Shown: positions 45,401 through 55,032, counted from the stretch's first letter. The stretch: 64,000 bases of DNA from Echinicola jeungdonensis (GCF_030409905.1 NZ_JAUFQT010000001.1:828001-892000); one strand, 5' to 3'. The notes: generated by a model from the sequence alone, not told the origin. A program made the numbers and translations.

Positions 45401-45886
45401 TCAATCCCTCACATTAAATTCCATCACCTTATCCTTATCATCACCTTTGAGCTGCAATAACTTAACAAGCCTGTCAGGGCTTGGTTTCCCAAGGGAAATA
45501 AAGACCAAAATAATAGCGTAAGAAATCGTAAACCCAGGATTTTGAAAAATCAAAAGTCCACCTGCACAAAATAACCCTGCCCAAAACAGGAACCAATAGC
45601 GCTGTACTGTCAATTTGTTGTACCCTTTCAACTTATTTTCCAGGGCAACCTCAGTTTTTTTAAGCTTTTTGATCCCTTTTTGAAAACGCACCCATTGGAT
45701 CAGGATTACGGCCGAAATTAATCCCAACAAAAAAGAATTTATGGATTCAGGTACTGCAGGAATATCTAAATCCATATTATCACTGTTGGTGTACAAATAG
45801 GCAAAAGCAAATGCAGGAAGCGGAATGGCAATTAGAATTAATACATTCCGTTCCATTATTCTAAATTTTTTCTTCAGGCTAGGCAT
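45401..45886 (-). CDS. Small integral membrane protein, unknown
   Basis: The 161-residue protein has about four hydrophobic helices (near 14-30, 45-63, 92-110 and 112-130) with a basic segment FQKGIKKLKKTEVALENKLKG in the middle, given here as FQKGIKKLKK and TEVALENKLKG. I do not recognise the family. A second in-frame Met at codon 11 is an equally good start. It lies 41 bases downstream of the flavoprotein reductase gene on the same strand and may share its transcript. Confidence 0.68.
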   Translation of the reverse strand: MPSLKKKFRIMERNVLILIAIPLPAFAFAYLYTNSDNMDLDIPAVPESINSFLLGLISAVILIQWVRFQKGIKKLKKTEVALENKLKGYNKLTVQRYWFLFWAGLFCAGGLLIFQNPGFTISYAIILVFISLGKPSPDRLVKLLQLKGDDKDKVMEFNVRD

Positions 45887-45927
45887 AGGACTTTGGGGTC
45901 GAGGATAAAGATATTAAAGGATGAATA

Positions 45928-47043
45928 TTATCCGATATTAATTTTGATATCACCACTTTTTGGGTGGGAAACACAGCAAAGGATATAGCCATCTTTTTTC
46001 TCATTTTCACTTAGGCCAGCATCTTCATCCATCTGCACTTCTCCACTGGTCAGTTTTCCACGGCAAGCAGTACATAACCCACTTTGACAACTGTAAGGCA
46101 TATCCAGGCCTTCATCCAAACCAGCTTCCAAAATGGTCTTCCCAGGAGAAACTTCAAATTGGAAAGTATCTCCATCCAGTTCCACTTCAACTTCCCGGGT
46201 CAGCTCAGGTTGATCTCCCTCTGCTTCATGGGGTTCAGTTTTTTCGGCTTCTTCAGAGGAAGAAGTATAGAAGCTTTCCCTGTGGATGGCTTCATGGGGC
46301 ACGTCAAATTTTTGCAAAGCCTCTATTGTAGCATGCATCAAGCCTTCCGGCCCGCAAAGAAAATATTTAACCTCTTCAGCCTCCGGATGGACTTTTTCTT
46401 TCAATACCATTTCGATCATCTCCTCATCCAGCCTGCCACGATACCCCGACCATTGATCAGAAGGCCTGGAAAGAGTGTGGACCACTTCAAAAGTATCTTC
46501 ATATTTCGCTTCCAGCTCCTCCAATTGATCATTAAAGATGATCTGGTCTTCAGAGCGGTTGCAATAAACCAGCGTTACTTTGGATTTGGGTTCATTGACC
46601 AAAATGGATTTGGTAATTCCTAAAACCGGGGTAATTCCACTTCCTCCGGCCACCATGACAAAATGGTTTTTATTTTTGCTATGAAAATCAATGGTGAAGT
46701 GCCCCATGGGTTTCATAACCTCGATGGTTTTACCGGGACGGATTTTATCATTCAAAAAATTAGAGACTACTCCACCTTCAATCCGTTTGATGGTAATCCC
46801 CGGATGGGGATCAACATATGGGGAAGTGCAAAGGCTATAGGACCGCCTTTCTTCTTTTCCCTCCACCTCCAGGATTAAAGTCAAAAATTGGCCGGGTTTA
46901 TATTCCAAATATGGTTCAGGTTGCTCAAAATAAATGGTAACTGCTTCTGAAGTTTCCTTTACCACTTCCCGAACTTTTAATGACAAATATTGGCTTCCCT
47001 TCTTTTTCTCTTCTTTATTTTTCTTAAACAGGCTAAACACCAT
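45928..47043 (-). CDS. 2Fe-2S ferredoxin-fused flavoprotein reductase (PaaE-like)
   Basis: The 371-residue protein has, in order, an FAD-binding domain (about 18-115; RRSYSLCTSP and GGVVSNFLND), an NAD(P)-binding domain (about 125-245; VAGGSGITPVLG) and a C-terminal plant-type ferredoxin domain with Cys ligands in SCQSGLCTACRGKL and CCVSHP. An acidic linker (about 255-285) joins them. This is the architecture of PaaE/phenol hydroxylase reductase-type electron donors to oxygenases. No oxygenase is nearby, so its electron acceptor is unknown. Confidence 0.92.
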   Translation of the reverse strand: MVFSLFKKNKEEKKKGSQYLSLKVREVVKETSEAVTIYFEQPEPYLEYKPGQFLTLILEVEGKEERRSYSLCTSPYVDPHPGITIKRIEGGVVSNFLNDKIRPGKTIEVMKPMGHFTIDFHSKNKNHFVMVAGGSGITPVLGITKSILVNEPKSKVTLVYCNRSEDQIIFNDQLEELEAKYEDTFEVVHTLSRPSDQWSGYRGRLDEEMIEMVLKEKVHPEAEEVKYFLCGPEGLMHATIEALQKFDVPHEAIHRESFYTSSSEEAEKTEPHEAEGDQPELTREVEVELDGDTFQFEVSPGKTILEAGLDEGLDMPYSCQSGLCTACRGKLTSGEVQMDEDAGLSENEKKDGYILCCVSHPKSGDIKINIG

Positions 47044-47518
47044 CCCTAATTTTTATTTTCACAATTGCTTTTTGCTACTCCAAAATTAAGGTAGAATCTT
47101 GAAAATCCCCTCAATTCCAAAGTTTAAATCACTTAAAGAACGATAACACTCAGAAGTAGTTCCCAAATTCTTCAATGATTTTCGAAGGTTAAAACTTTTC
47201 AAACACCCCAAACTCTCATGGAAAAGCATATCCAAATTAATCCCCCTTACCCTGAGAGAGATTATTAAAGTAGAAAAATAAGACCATCATCAACTATGCT
47301 CCTGGGAAGCCTTCCGCATTTTACGAACCCTTATTCACTTGGGTAAGCAAAAGAAGAGGCCATGGGCAAACTTTCTATTGAAGGGAAGTTGACAGAGCCT
47401 TGGATTTCTCCTTAAAGGGGGAGGATGCCCTTAAAGTTTTTGAGGCCAAAAGTTTCCCAAATCCCTAAAAGTAAGGAAAATTATCAAAAGCAATTTATTA
47501 GAGTTTATTGTAAATAAT

Positions 47519-47660
47519 AACGCAAATCAAGGAGCCCTGGAAGGTTTCAATAATAATTGTCCCGGGGAATGGAACAATGAACTATTCCAACATTAGCTAC
47601 CAACCATTCCAATAGTGAAAACATTTTTCCCCTAATGCGCATGGATTTCCAGTTGAGCCT
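47519..47660 (+). repeat. Dispersed structured intergenic repeat, copy 2
   Basis: Aligns with 28205-28370. Here the first hairpin is GGAGCC (47531-47536) and GGTTTC (47543-47548), which pairs completely only if G-U pairs are allowed, so the plus strand is the probable RNA strand. CCGGGGAATG is at 47562-47571 and the inverted CATTAG / CTAATG pair at 47591-47596 and 47632-47637, with exactly the spacing seen in copy 1. It lacks the 25-base insertion of copy 1. Confidence 0.65.
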
Positions 47661-47696
47661 TTCAGAAATTACTTTAAAAGCCTCTCTTATAAATCA

Positions 47697-47775
47697 CCCC
47701 CAAAACACCATTAATTCTTTCCAAAATTTTTCAGGTTACGTTGTAGCGTTTTGCCTTGCCGTATCGTTTTGGGGG
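47697..47775. promoter_or_regulatory. Inverted repeat with internal direct repeats upstream of the DUF4397 gene
   Basis: CCCCCAAAAC (47697-47706) and GTTTTGGGGG (47766-47775) are perfect 10-bp inverted arms 59 bases apart. The right arm overlaps one of two direct repeats, GTAGCGTTTTG (47743-47753) and GTATCGTTTTG (47761-47771), spaced 18 bases. The element ends 40 bases before the start codon, so promoter control is plausible; nothing shows which protein binds. Confidence 0.5.
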
Positions 47776-47815
47776 TAAACACACAATTAAAAATCAAAAT
47801 TAAACCAACATTATT

Positions 47816-48559
47816 ATGTTAACTCAACTAATAAATATTGCCGATTACCGAAAATGGAAAATAAACTGGGCTTTACTTCTTTTAGCCATGTCACCCATCA
47901 TTATGAGTAGTTGTCTGGATGATGACGACGTAGAGGAGTTACCTCCTGCAGCTTATGTTTCTTATTACCACGGGGCTCCCAATTTCGAAGCGATCACCAT
48001 TTATGCCGATGGGAACCAGTACAATACCAATTTATTTGAATTCTCAGATTACTTCATTTATTCCAGGTTTTACACTGGAGACAGAGACCTTTCATTTAGG
48101 TTAAGAAATACAGCCAATTCCTTATTGGATACCACTGTAAACTTTATAGAAAACCAAGCATATTCTTTCTTTTTAACCGAAGAAAATGACCAATTACAAA
48201 CTGTCATTGCTGAGGACAATTGGGATTCTCCTGAAAATACCAATGCCCTTGTACGCTTGGTCCACCTTTCTCCGGACGCACCTGCGGTAAGTTTAAAGAT
48301 CAATGATGAGGAAACTGATCTTTTTGAAAATCAATCATTCCAGGATGTTACTGATTTCGAAGAAATCACTGCCGCTCCAACAAACCTCACCCTAAAAAAT
48401 GCAGACAATGGAGAGGTTTTGTTGACCGCAGAAAATATTAACCTTCGCAATGAAAGGGTTTACACCATTGTGGTAAGAGGTTATGCATCCCCTGAAGAGG
48501 GAGCACCAGCCAGCCATGAACTTAGTTTACAACTAATCAGAAATTATCCTGACTTTTAA
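47816..48559 (+). CDS. DUF4397 domain lipoprotein
   Basis: The 247-residue protein has a signal sequence with lipobox MSSC (Cys about residue 33), an acidic DDDD stretch directly after it (typical of surface-exposed Bacteroidota lipoproteins) and a DUF4397 domain containing YVSYYHGAPNFEAITIYADG (about 47-66) and RLVHLSPDAPAVSL (about 145-158). DUF4397 proteins are extracytoplasmic beta-sandwich proteins of unknown function. The start Met is followed by an unusually long polar region before the hydrophobic segment, so a later start near residue 20 cannot be excluded. A terminator follows. Confidence 0.85.
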   Translation: MLTQLINIADYRKWKINWALLLLAMSPIIMSSCLDDDDVEELPPAAYVSYYHGAPNFEAITIYADGNQYNTNLFEFSDYFIYSRFYTGDRDLSFRLRNTANSLLDTTVNFIENQAYSFFLTEENDQLQTVIAEDNWDSPENTNALVRLVHLSPDAPAVSLKINDEETDLFENQSFQDVTDFEEITAAPTNLTLKNADNGEVLLTAENINLRNERVYTIVVRGYASPEEGAPASHELSLQLIRNYPDF

Positions 48560-48588
48560 TGGATGATTTTTTAATATTCAATAGTGGT

Positions 48589-48620
48589 AAAAAGCCTGGG
48601 ATTTTTTCCAGGCTTTTTTT
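48589..48620 (+). terminator. Intrinsic terminator of the DUF4397 gene
   Basis: AAAGCCTGG (48591-48599) and CCAGGC (48608-48613) form a hairpin with an 8-base T-rich loop, followed by seven T. Confidence 0.88.
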
Positions 48621-48770
48621 ATTTCCATCCAGAATAAACAGGAGGTCCAAATATGAAATTTTGGACCAATTACATTCTTTCTTATCCAGTAACCTAAATT
48701 AAACCTATGAATAGGGGAATTTTACGGTTTTTAAAATTAATTTTGTGCCTTCAAACAAAAACACAACATC

Positions 48771-50114
48771 ATGAATCTAAATACGCTGACTGCTGTATCT
48801 TCTGTTGATGGAAGATATGGGAGTAAAACGGCTCCTTTACGAAAGTATTTTTCTGAATATGCCCTGATCAAATACCGGGTAAGGGTGGAAGTGGAATATT
48901 TCATTGCGCTTTGTGAAATTCCTTTACCTCAGCTTAAAGAAGTTTCTGAAGAATATTTCCCCAAAATCAGAGCCATCGTAGATAATTTTTCTGAGCAGGA
49001 TGCGGAAGCCATCAAAGAAATTGAAAAGACCACCAATCATGATGTAAAGGCGGTGGAGTATTTCTTGAAAGAAAAATTTGACCAGCTTGGTCTGGATGCT
49101 TCCAAAGAGTTTATCCACTTTGGATTGACTTCCCAAGATGTCAACAATACTGCTAATCCTTTGATGCTGAAGGAAGGGTTGATTGAAGTGGTTTTACCTA
49201 CATTAGAAGATGTAATTGCAAAACTTAAGGGACAGGTCAAGGAATGGAAAGATATTTCCATGTTAGCAAAAACCCATGGCCAACCTGCTTCCCCTACCCG
49301 GTTGGGCAAGGAGTTCCAGGTATTTGTCACCCGTTTGGAACAACAACTGGAATTATTGGAACAAGTGCCCCATTCCGCCAAATTTGGAGGAGCTATTGGT
49401 AATATGAATGCTCACAAAGTTGCGTATCCTGAGCAGGATTGGACTGCATTTGCCAACAAATTTGTCTCCCAATATTTGGGATTGGAAAGAAGTTTTCCAA
49501 CTACGCAAATTGAACATTACGACAACATGGCGGCCATTTTTGATGGTTTAAAGCGGATTAACACCATATTGCTCGACTTGTCCAAAGATGTTTGGCAGTA
49601 TGTAAGCATGAATTACTTCAAGCAAAAAATCAAAGCTGGAGAAGTGGGATCCTCAGCTATGCCCCATAAGGTCAATCCAATTGATTTTGAAAATGCAGAA
49701 GGCAACCTTGGCATTGCTAATGCCCTTTTTGAGCACCTAGCTGCCAAATTGCCCATAAGTAGGCTTCAAAGAGACCTTACCGATAGCACCGTCCTAAGGG
49801 TAATTGGAGTTCCCCTAGCTCATATGTTAATTTCTTTTGAGTCACTGAAAAAAGGTTTGGGCAAACTTGAATTGAACAAAGCCGCCATTGATGCGGATCT
49901 TGAAGAAAACTGGGCTGTAGTAGCAGAAGCCATTCAGACCATTTTGAGAAGAGAAGGTTATCCAAAACCTTATGAGGCTTTGAAAGACCTTACTCGGACC
50001 AATAGCAAGATCACAGAGAATTCCATCAAAGATTTTATTGAAACTTTAAAGGTGGAAAATGGGGTAAAAGAAGAATTAAAAGCCATTACTCCATTTAACT
50101 ATACCGGTATTTAA
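48771..50114 (+). CDS. purB: Adenylosuccinate lyase
   Basis: The 447-residue protein has the PurB N-terminal LTAVSSVDGRYGSKTAPLR (about 5-23), KTHGQPASPTRLGKE (about 166-180) with the catalytic His, and the signature loop GSSAMPHKVNPIDFENAEG (about 290-308) whose Ser is the catalytic base. It resembles the E. coli-type rather than Bacillus-type enzyme. It removes fumarate from SAICAR and adenylosuccinate in purine synthesis. TAATTTTG at 48738-48745 fits a -7 element. A strong hairpin terminator follows; the gene stands alone. Confidence 0.96.
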   Translation: MNLNTLTAVSSVDGRYGSKTAPLRKYFSEYALIKYRVRVEVEYFIALCEIPLPQLKEVSEEYFPKIRAIVDNFSEQDAEAIKEIEKTTNHDVKAVEYFLKEKFDQLGLDASKEFIHFGLTSQDVNNTANPLMLKEGLIEVVLPTLEDVIAKLKGQVKEWKDISMLAKTHGQPASPTRLGKEFQVFVTRLEQQLELLEQVPHSAKFGGAIGNMNAHKVAYPEQDWTAFANKFVSQYLGLERSFPTTQIEHYDNMAAIFDGLKRINTILLDLSKDVWQYVSMNYFKQKIKAGEVGSSAMPHKVNPIDFENAEGNLGIANALFEHLAAKLPISRLQRDLTDSTVLRVIGVPLAHMLISFESLKKGLGKLELNKAAIDADLEENWAVVAEAIQTILRREGYPKPYEALKDLTRTNSKITENSIKDFIETLKVENGVKEELKAITPFNYTGI

Positions 50115-50135
50115 TTTCCTTCAAATCTTTATTAA

Positions 50136-50187
50136 TCCACGAAAATTCCCCAGCATTAGGCCGGGGGGTATATTCGTGGATTTTTTA
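50136..50187 (+). terminator. Intrinsic terminator of purB
   Basis: Outer arms CCACGAA (50137-50143) and TTCGTGG (50173-50179) and inner arms CCCC/GGGG form a long hairpin followed by ATTTTTTAT. It abuts the stop codon of the convergent ctlX gene. Confidence 0.88.
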
Positions 50188-51129
50188 TATCCCCCTTTTG
50201 GGCAAAAAAATCTCTGCCAACATACACCTGGCACTCCCCCCACCCAGTTTTTCTATGGTTGGCAATTCTGTTGCTATTATTTCTGTGTATTTTTCAATCA
50301 CCTGACGCTGACCTGCTTTTAGGCTATCCAATGCAGATTGGGACATTACCGTAAAATGTTGCCCATTTTCATTTTTTAATTCCAACATATTCCCGGCAAA
50401 AGCAAAATGCTGATGGACAGAAATAGGAATTATTTTTCTTCCACTTTCTTCCAACTTTTTTTGCACCTCTCTCCTTTCAACTTTTTTTCCCAGGCAATCC
50501 AGACAAATAACCGCCAATTTGGTCCCTAAGTGCATCATGACATTGGTGTGGTAAATGGGGATAGCGTTTCCATCCTTTTGATAAGTTGCGGTAAAACAGG
50601 TTTCTTCAAAGCCCATAAGCCTGCAAAAATAAGCCAAAGGGACCGGATGGGTCCTTTGGGAAAGACAGGCATATACATGTTTTCGGCCCCGGTCCATCAC
50701 TAAACTTCCAGTACTTTCCAAAAACTGTTTGTCCTCTTCAAAAAAGGTAAGATCAACAATCTCTTCCACCTTAAACCCCTGATCGTACAAAGTTGAAACC
50801 AAATATTTTCTCCTTTCTTTTCTTCTTATTGGAGAACAAATGGGATATAAGATCAATCTCCCATCTGCATGGGTACTGAACCAATTATTAGGAAAAACGG
50901 CATCAGGTTTAACCGGCTTGGGAGTATCTTCGACCACTATTACCTGGATTCCTTTGGCCCTTAGGAGCTGAACAAATTGGTTAAATTCATTCAAAGCCAA
51001 TTTCTGTATGAGAGAGGAAGGGCGGTCATCCCTAATTTGATACAAATTATCCCTTGCCGTCTCTACATTGTAACCAAATGCAGCTGGCCTGACCATAAAC
51101 ACTGATGAGGTGGTCTGAAGGGATTCCAT
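50185..51129 (-). CDS. ctlX: Citrulline utilization hydrolase CtlX
   Basis: The 314-residue protein belongs to the amidinotransferase/deiminase fold. It has PDAVFPNNWFSTH (about 73-85), the GSLVMDRGRKHVYACLSQRTH block (given as GSLVMDRG and ACLSQRTH), a His in YHTNVMMHLG (about 193-202) and the C-terminal GGGSARCMLAEIFLP with the likely nucleophile Cys about residue 302. CtlX was described as a hydrolase allowing citrulline use via ornithine in Bacteroidota; no argF'-like or other citrulline genes lie nearby. It is a single gene convergent with purB. Confidence 0.87.
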   Translation of the reverse strand: MESLQTTSSVFMVRPAAFGYNVETARDNLYQIRDDRPSSLIQKLALNEFNQFVQLLRAKGIQVIVVEDTPKPVKPDAVFPNNWFSTHADGRLILYPICSPIRRKERRKYLVSTLYDQGFKVEEIVDLTFFEEDKQFLESTGSLVMDRGRKHVYACLSQRTHPVPLAYFCRLMGFEETCFTATYQKDGNAIPIYHTNVMMHLGTKLAVICLDCLGKKVERREVQKKLEESGRKIIPISVHQHFAFAGNMLELKNENGQHFTVMSQSALDSLKAGQRQVIEKYTEIIATELPTIEKLGGGSARCMLAEIFLPKRGI

Positions 51130-51382
51130 AACCCTGGAAATTAGTTTGCCCCAATTTAGGAAAATACAAGGGTGAAGTGAAAAAATGGGAAGTATTTTGT
51201 AATAGGGTATTTGGTATTTGAGTATTATGGATTGAGAAAACTAAATCAGTCAACCTTCAATAATTTATGGGTTGAACTGAGGAATTCCTTATTAAATATT
51301 CCACCTCTAGGTTGATGCCCATCAACCATTTTTTTACCAAAACGGTCAACCCTTTAGAGGAAAGCCAATTTTTCTTGTCTCA

Positions 51383-52297
51383 TTACTCTTTTTTATAATA
51401 TCGATAAAGCACTGGTTCGACTCCATACCGTTTTTCACTTAAGGTAAAATAGCTTAGGCCATCTCCGGAAAATGAAATGGCCTCTCCCTGGGGCTCCGGG
51501 GAATAGGGCAATTGAACAGGAATTCTTGAAAGTGCTTCAGGAATACTTTCTCCCGGCTTTCTTTCCCAATAGTACACCGCCCAGTAATTCTTGATTAAAA
51601 TTTTGCTTCCATCAACAGAAATATCTCCTCCTACAGACATGGTAACAGGGAGTTTCATTACTTTTTCAAGAACTATTTCGGAGTCACTCAGTTTAGAAGC
51701 TGGTGCTTTATAAAGTGTATTGCTTGAATCCCTTTTTGACAAAATAAAAACATCCCCTCCCAATGGGTCTACCAACAAGGTCTCTGCATCCCGGGGACCA
51801 TCGGGATATTTTAAATTGATGACTTGGGGTTTAATTTCATGCTTATTTTTGCCTTTCGGTTCCTCAAATCTTAATAATTGAATTGATGGGTATTGAGCTT
51901 TATTATCCCCAATTTCCCCCACATATACATAGGATTTTCCCTTTTTGGGTCCCGGTCCGATAGCCATATCTTCCCAATCCCTGTTTTTCACTCCCTTTAA
52001 GTAAATAGGGTTTAATTTTTTTCCAGTGGTATCCATCCTATAAATCACCGGATCTCCACCACTGTCATTATGGGTGTATAAAACACCGGGATCCAATTGG
52101 GATTTTGACAGACCACTAGCCTCATTGATGGCCTTGTCCTGGACCAGACCTTTTTGGACTGGCCCGGTGTATAATGAATCCTGCACCTGGGGATTGACCC
52201 TTATATGATAACGGTCAAAAATTTCCTCTGACACCTGAAATGGAATAAGGGAAATTAAAAAGGATAATTTTACCAGAAAGTTGACAATGAAATTCAT
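51383..52297 (-). CDS. Exported beta-propeller-like protein
   Basis: The 304-residue protein starts with a hydrophobic signal-like segment (about 1-22). It contains EASGLSKSQLDPGVLYTHND (about 59-78), NRDWEDMAIGPGP (about 105-117) and VYVGEIGDNKAQYP, a set of motifs seen in secreted propeller-type proteins of bacteria, followed by repeats such as YPDGPRDAETLLVDP and KYPDG-like strands. No catalytic residues can be assigned. It lies downstream of clpC on the same strand, beyond the clpC terminator, so it is probably transcribed separately. Confidence 0.7.
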   Translation of the reverse strand: MNFIVNFLVKLSFLISLIPFQVSEEIFDRYHIRVNPQVQDSLYTGPVQKGLVQDKAINEASGLSKSQLDPGVLYTHNDSGGDPVIYRMDTTGKKLNPIYLKGVKNRDWEDMAIGPGPKKGKSYVYVGEIGDNKAQYPSIQLLRFEEPKGKNKHEIKPQVINLKYPDGPRDAETLLVDPLGGDVFILSKRDSSNTLYKAPASKLSDSEIVLEKVMKLPVTMSVGGDISVDGSKILIKNYWAVYYWERKPGESIPEALSRIPVQLPYSPEPQGEAISFSGDGLSYFTLSEKRYGVEPVLYRYYKKE

Positions 52298-52370
52298 ATT
52301 TCAATACTAGGCAAAAAGGAAACCAAATATTGGTAAAGGAACGTTAATAAATCTAAAAATTTTCACATAG

Positions 52371-52400
52371 AAAAAGGCGGCCTTTTACAAGACCACCTTT
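52371..52400 (-). terminator. Intrinsic terminator of clpC
   Basis: On the minus strand AAAGGTGGTCTT and AAGGCCGCCTTT pair over 12 bases with two G-U wobbles, loop GTAA, followed by TTC after the TTT of the stem (five T in all). It is 26 bases beyond the clpC stop codon. Confidence 0.75.
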
Positions 52401-52425
52401 AGGCTGTTAGCAGTTTTTAATATGA

Positions 52426-54951
52426 TTAATCAGCTTTTTCCTTTTTTTTGACCGAAATGGTTAGTTCATCTCCTTTACCGGAATAATCCGCTTTGATTAC
52501 ATCCCCTTCTGAGAGTTCTCCACGGAGGATTTCTTCTGCAATGGCATCTTCAAGGTATTTTTGGATGGCCCTGTTCAAAGGCCTTGCTCCATATTGCTGA
52601 TCATAACCTTTGTCAGAAAGGAAATCCTTGGCTTTGTCGGTCAACTCGATCTTGAACCCAAGATCGGTAATCCTACTGAACAGTTTTTCAAGGCTAATAT
52701 CAATGATTTTGTGGATATGCTCTTTGTTAAGGGCATTAAAGACCACTACATCATCCAACCTGTTCAGGAATTCAGGGCTGAAAGCTTTTTTTAGGGCATT
52801 TTGAATGGTGGACTTCATAACTTCGTCCATATTCTCTTCTTTAGCTTTGGAAGCAAAGCCAATTCCTGCTCCGAAATCTTTCAAGTCACGAACCCCAATG
52901 TTGGAGGTCATGATGATGACTGTATTTCTAAAGTCAACCCTTCTACCCAATCCGTCCGTTAGGATACCATCATCCAGTACTTGTAACAACAAGTTAAATA
53001 CATCCGGGTGTGCTTTTTCGATCTCATCCAACAAGACCACAGAATAAGGTTTCCTTCTTACTTTTTCAGTCAACTGTCCACCTTCTTCATAACCCACATA
53101 ACCTGGAGGTGCCCCCACCAATCGGGAAACACTAAATTTCTCCATGTACTCGGACATATCAATTCTCACCAGGGCATCATCTTTATCAAACAGGTAGCTG
53201 GCCAAAGTTTTGGCCAATTCTGTTTTTCCGACCCCGGTAGGACCTAGGAAAATGAAAGAACCAATTGGTTTGCGAGGATCCTTCAACCCAACCCTAGTAC
53301 GTTGGATGGCTTTGGTTAATTTTTTGATTGCATCTTCCTGACCAATCACCTGTCCACTCAACTCTTTGCCCATGTTCAGCAGTTTAACACCTTCATTTTG
53401 GGCAATTCGTTTAGCAGGGATGCCGGTCATCATGGCAATCACCTCTGCAACATTATCCTCTTCTACGGTATAACGCTTGGTTTTACTATCCTCTTCCCAT
53501 TTGGCTTTGGCATTATCCAGCTGTTCAAGGAGCTTTTTCTCCCGATCTCTTAGCTGTGCTGCCTCTTCATATTTTTGGCTTTTGACCACCCTGTTTTTCT
53601 CCAGCTTGATATTTTCAACCTCCTCTTCCAGCTTAAGGATTTCATCAGGCACGTGAATATTGTTAATATGCACACGGGCACCTGCCTCATCCAGGATATC
53701 TATTGCTTTATCCGGAAGGAATCGGTCAGAAATATATCTATCAGACAATTTCACACAAGCATCAATAGCCTCAGGGGTATAATTAACGTTGTGGTGGTCT
53801 TCATATTTATCTTTAATATTATTCAATATCTGAATGGTTTCCTCTGGAGTAGTAGCATCTACCATTACCATTTGGAAACGACGTGCAAGCGCACCATCTT
53901 TTTCGATGTACTGTCTGTATTCATCCAAGGTTGTTGCACCAATGCATTGGATTTCCCCCCTGGATAAGGCAGGTTTAAACATGTTGGATGCATCCAAGGA
54001 ACCACTAGCTCCTCCTGCCCCAACAATGGTGTGCAACTCATCTATGAACAAGATCACATTGGGAGATTTCTCCAACTCATTCATGACAGCTTTCATCCTT
54101 TCCTCAAATTGTCCCCTGTATTTGGTACCTGCTACCAAGGAGGCCAGATCTAAAGTTACCACGCGCTTATTGAAAAGCACACGGGAAACTTTTTTCTGCA
54201 CAATCCTAAGGGCCAAACCTTCAGCAATGGCGGTTTTACCAACACCAGGTTCACCAATAAGTATCGGGTTGTTTTTCTTTCTCCTGGAAAGGATCTGAGC
54301 TACCCTTTCAATTTCTTTTTCTCTACCAATGATCGGGTCAAGTTTATCATCCTCGGCCATTCTAGTCAGGTCACGGCCAAAATTATCGAGCACCGGAGTC
54401 CTTGATTTTTCAGAGGACCCTTTTCCCCCTCCTCCTGAACCACCAGAGGATCCAAAAAGCTTGGAGCTTTCCTCATCTGTATCATCCGCCTCAGCACCGG
54501 ACCGAGGATTCTGATCAGTTTGGAATTCCAACATTTCTTTTACAGTATCATAGTTGGTATCAAATTTATGAAGGATTTGGGTAGCTATGTTATCTTCATC
54601 CCTAAGAATGGACAGCAAAAGGTGTTCGGTGCCAATCAATTGACTCTTGAAAATCTTGGCCTCCAAATAAGTGATTTTAAGCACTTTTTCTGACTGTCTG
54701 GTCAGTGGAATATTGGCCAGATTTTTCACATTATGGTTGGCAGTCCCCTTTACAGCACGCTCTACTGAATTACGCAGCTCATCCAAAGGCACCCCTAATT
54801 TTTTGAGAATGGAAACAGCGACACCCTCTCCTTCACGGATCATGCCCAGTAAGAGGTGTTCTGTCCCGATGTAGTCATGCCCCAGGCGCAATGCCTCCTC
54901 ACGACTTAGAGAGATCACCTCTTTGACTCTATTTGAAAATTTTGCTTCCAT
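52426..54951 (-). CDS. clpC: ATP-dependent Clp protease ATP-binding subunit ClpC
   Basis: The 841-residue protein has an N-terminal double Clp repeat (about 1-145; IGTEHLLLGMIREGEG), first AAA+ domain with Walker A GEPGVGKT (about 235) and FIDELHTIVGAG, a UVR-type coiled region (about 430-475), and second AAA+ domain with GPTGVGKTELAK (about 569) and VGAPPGYVGYEEGGQ, ending in a ClpB-D2-type small domain. A Gly/Ser linker (about 168-182) is seen after the Clp repeats. It unfolds substrates for ClpP and acts in protein quality control. No mcsA/ctsR genes are adjacent. Confidence 0.96.
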   Translation of the reverse strand: MEAKFSNRVKEVISLSREEALRLGHDYIGTEHLLLGMIREGEGVAVSILKKLGVPLDELRNSVERAVKGTANHNVKNLANIPLTRQSEKVLKITYLEAKIFKSQLIGTEHLLLSILRDEDNIATQILHKFDTNYDTVKEMLEFQTDQNPRSGAEADDTDEESSKLFGSSGGSGGGGKGSSEKSRTPVLDNFGRDLTRMAEDDKLDPIIGREKEIERVAQILSRRKKNNPILIGEPGVGKTAIAEGLALRIVQKKVSRVLFNKRVVTLDLASLVAGTKYRGQFEERMKAVMNELEKSPNVILFIDELHTIVGAGGASGSLDASNMFKPALSRGEIQCIGATTLDEYRQYIEKDGALARRFQMVMVDATTPEETIQILNNIKDKYEDHHNVNYTPEAIDACVKLSDRYISDRFLPDKAIDILDEAGARVHINNIHVPDEILKLEEEVENIKLEKNRVVKSQKYEEAAQLRDREKKLLEQLDNAKAKWEEDSKTKRYTVEEDNVAEVIAMMTGIPAKRIAQNEGVKLLNMGKELSGQVIGQEDAIKKLTKAIQRTRVGLKDPRKPIGSFIFLGPTGVGKTELAKTLASYLFDKDDALVRIDMSEYMEKFSVSRLVGAPPGYVGYEEGGQLTEKVRRKPYSVVLLDEIEKAHPDVFNLLLQVLDDGILTDGLGRRVDFRNTVIIMTSNIGVRDLKDFGAGIGFASKAKEENMDEVMKSTIQNALKKAFSPEFLNRLDDVVVFNALNKEHIHKIIDISLEKLFSRITDLGFKIELTDKAKDFLSDKGYDQQYGARPLNRAIQKYLEDAIAEEILRGELSEGDVIKADYSGKGDELTISVKKKEKAD

Positions 54952-55032
54952 TTGGTTCCTTTCTGATTTATGTGAAATCTATATCTAATGTTACCGAATT
55001 TGTTTTAAAAACACAATCCTTTTGGAGATTGT

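Larger units (their letters stand above)
47044..47815. other. Long divergent intergenic region with repeat copy 2 and an inverted repeat
   Basis: No gene is credible between 47044 and 47815. It contains copy 2 of the dispersed repeat (47519-47660) and, next to the DUF4397 start, a 10-bp inverted repeat enclosing a direct repeat (47697-47775). The rest shows nothing distinctive. Confidence 0.5.
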
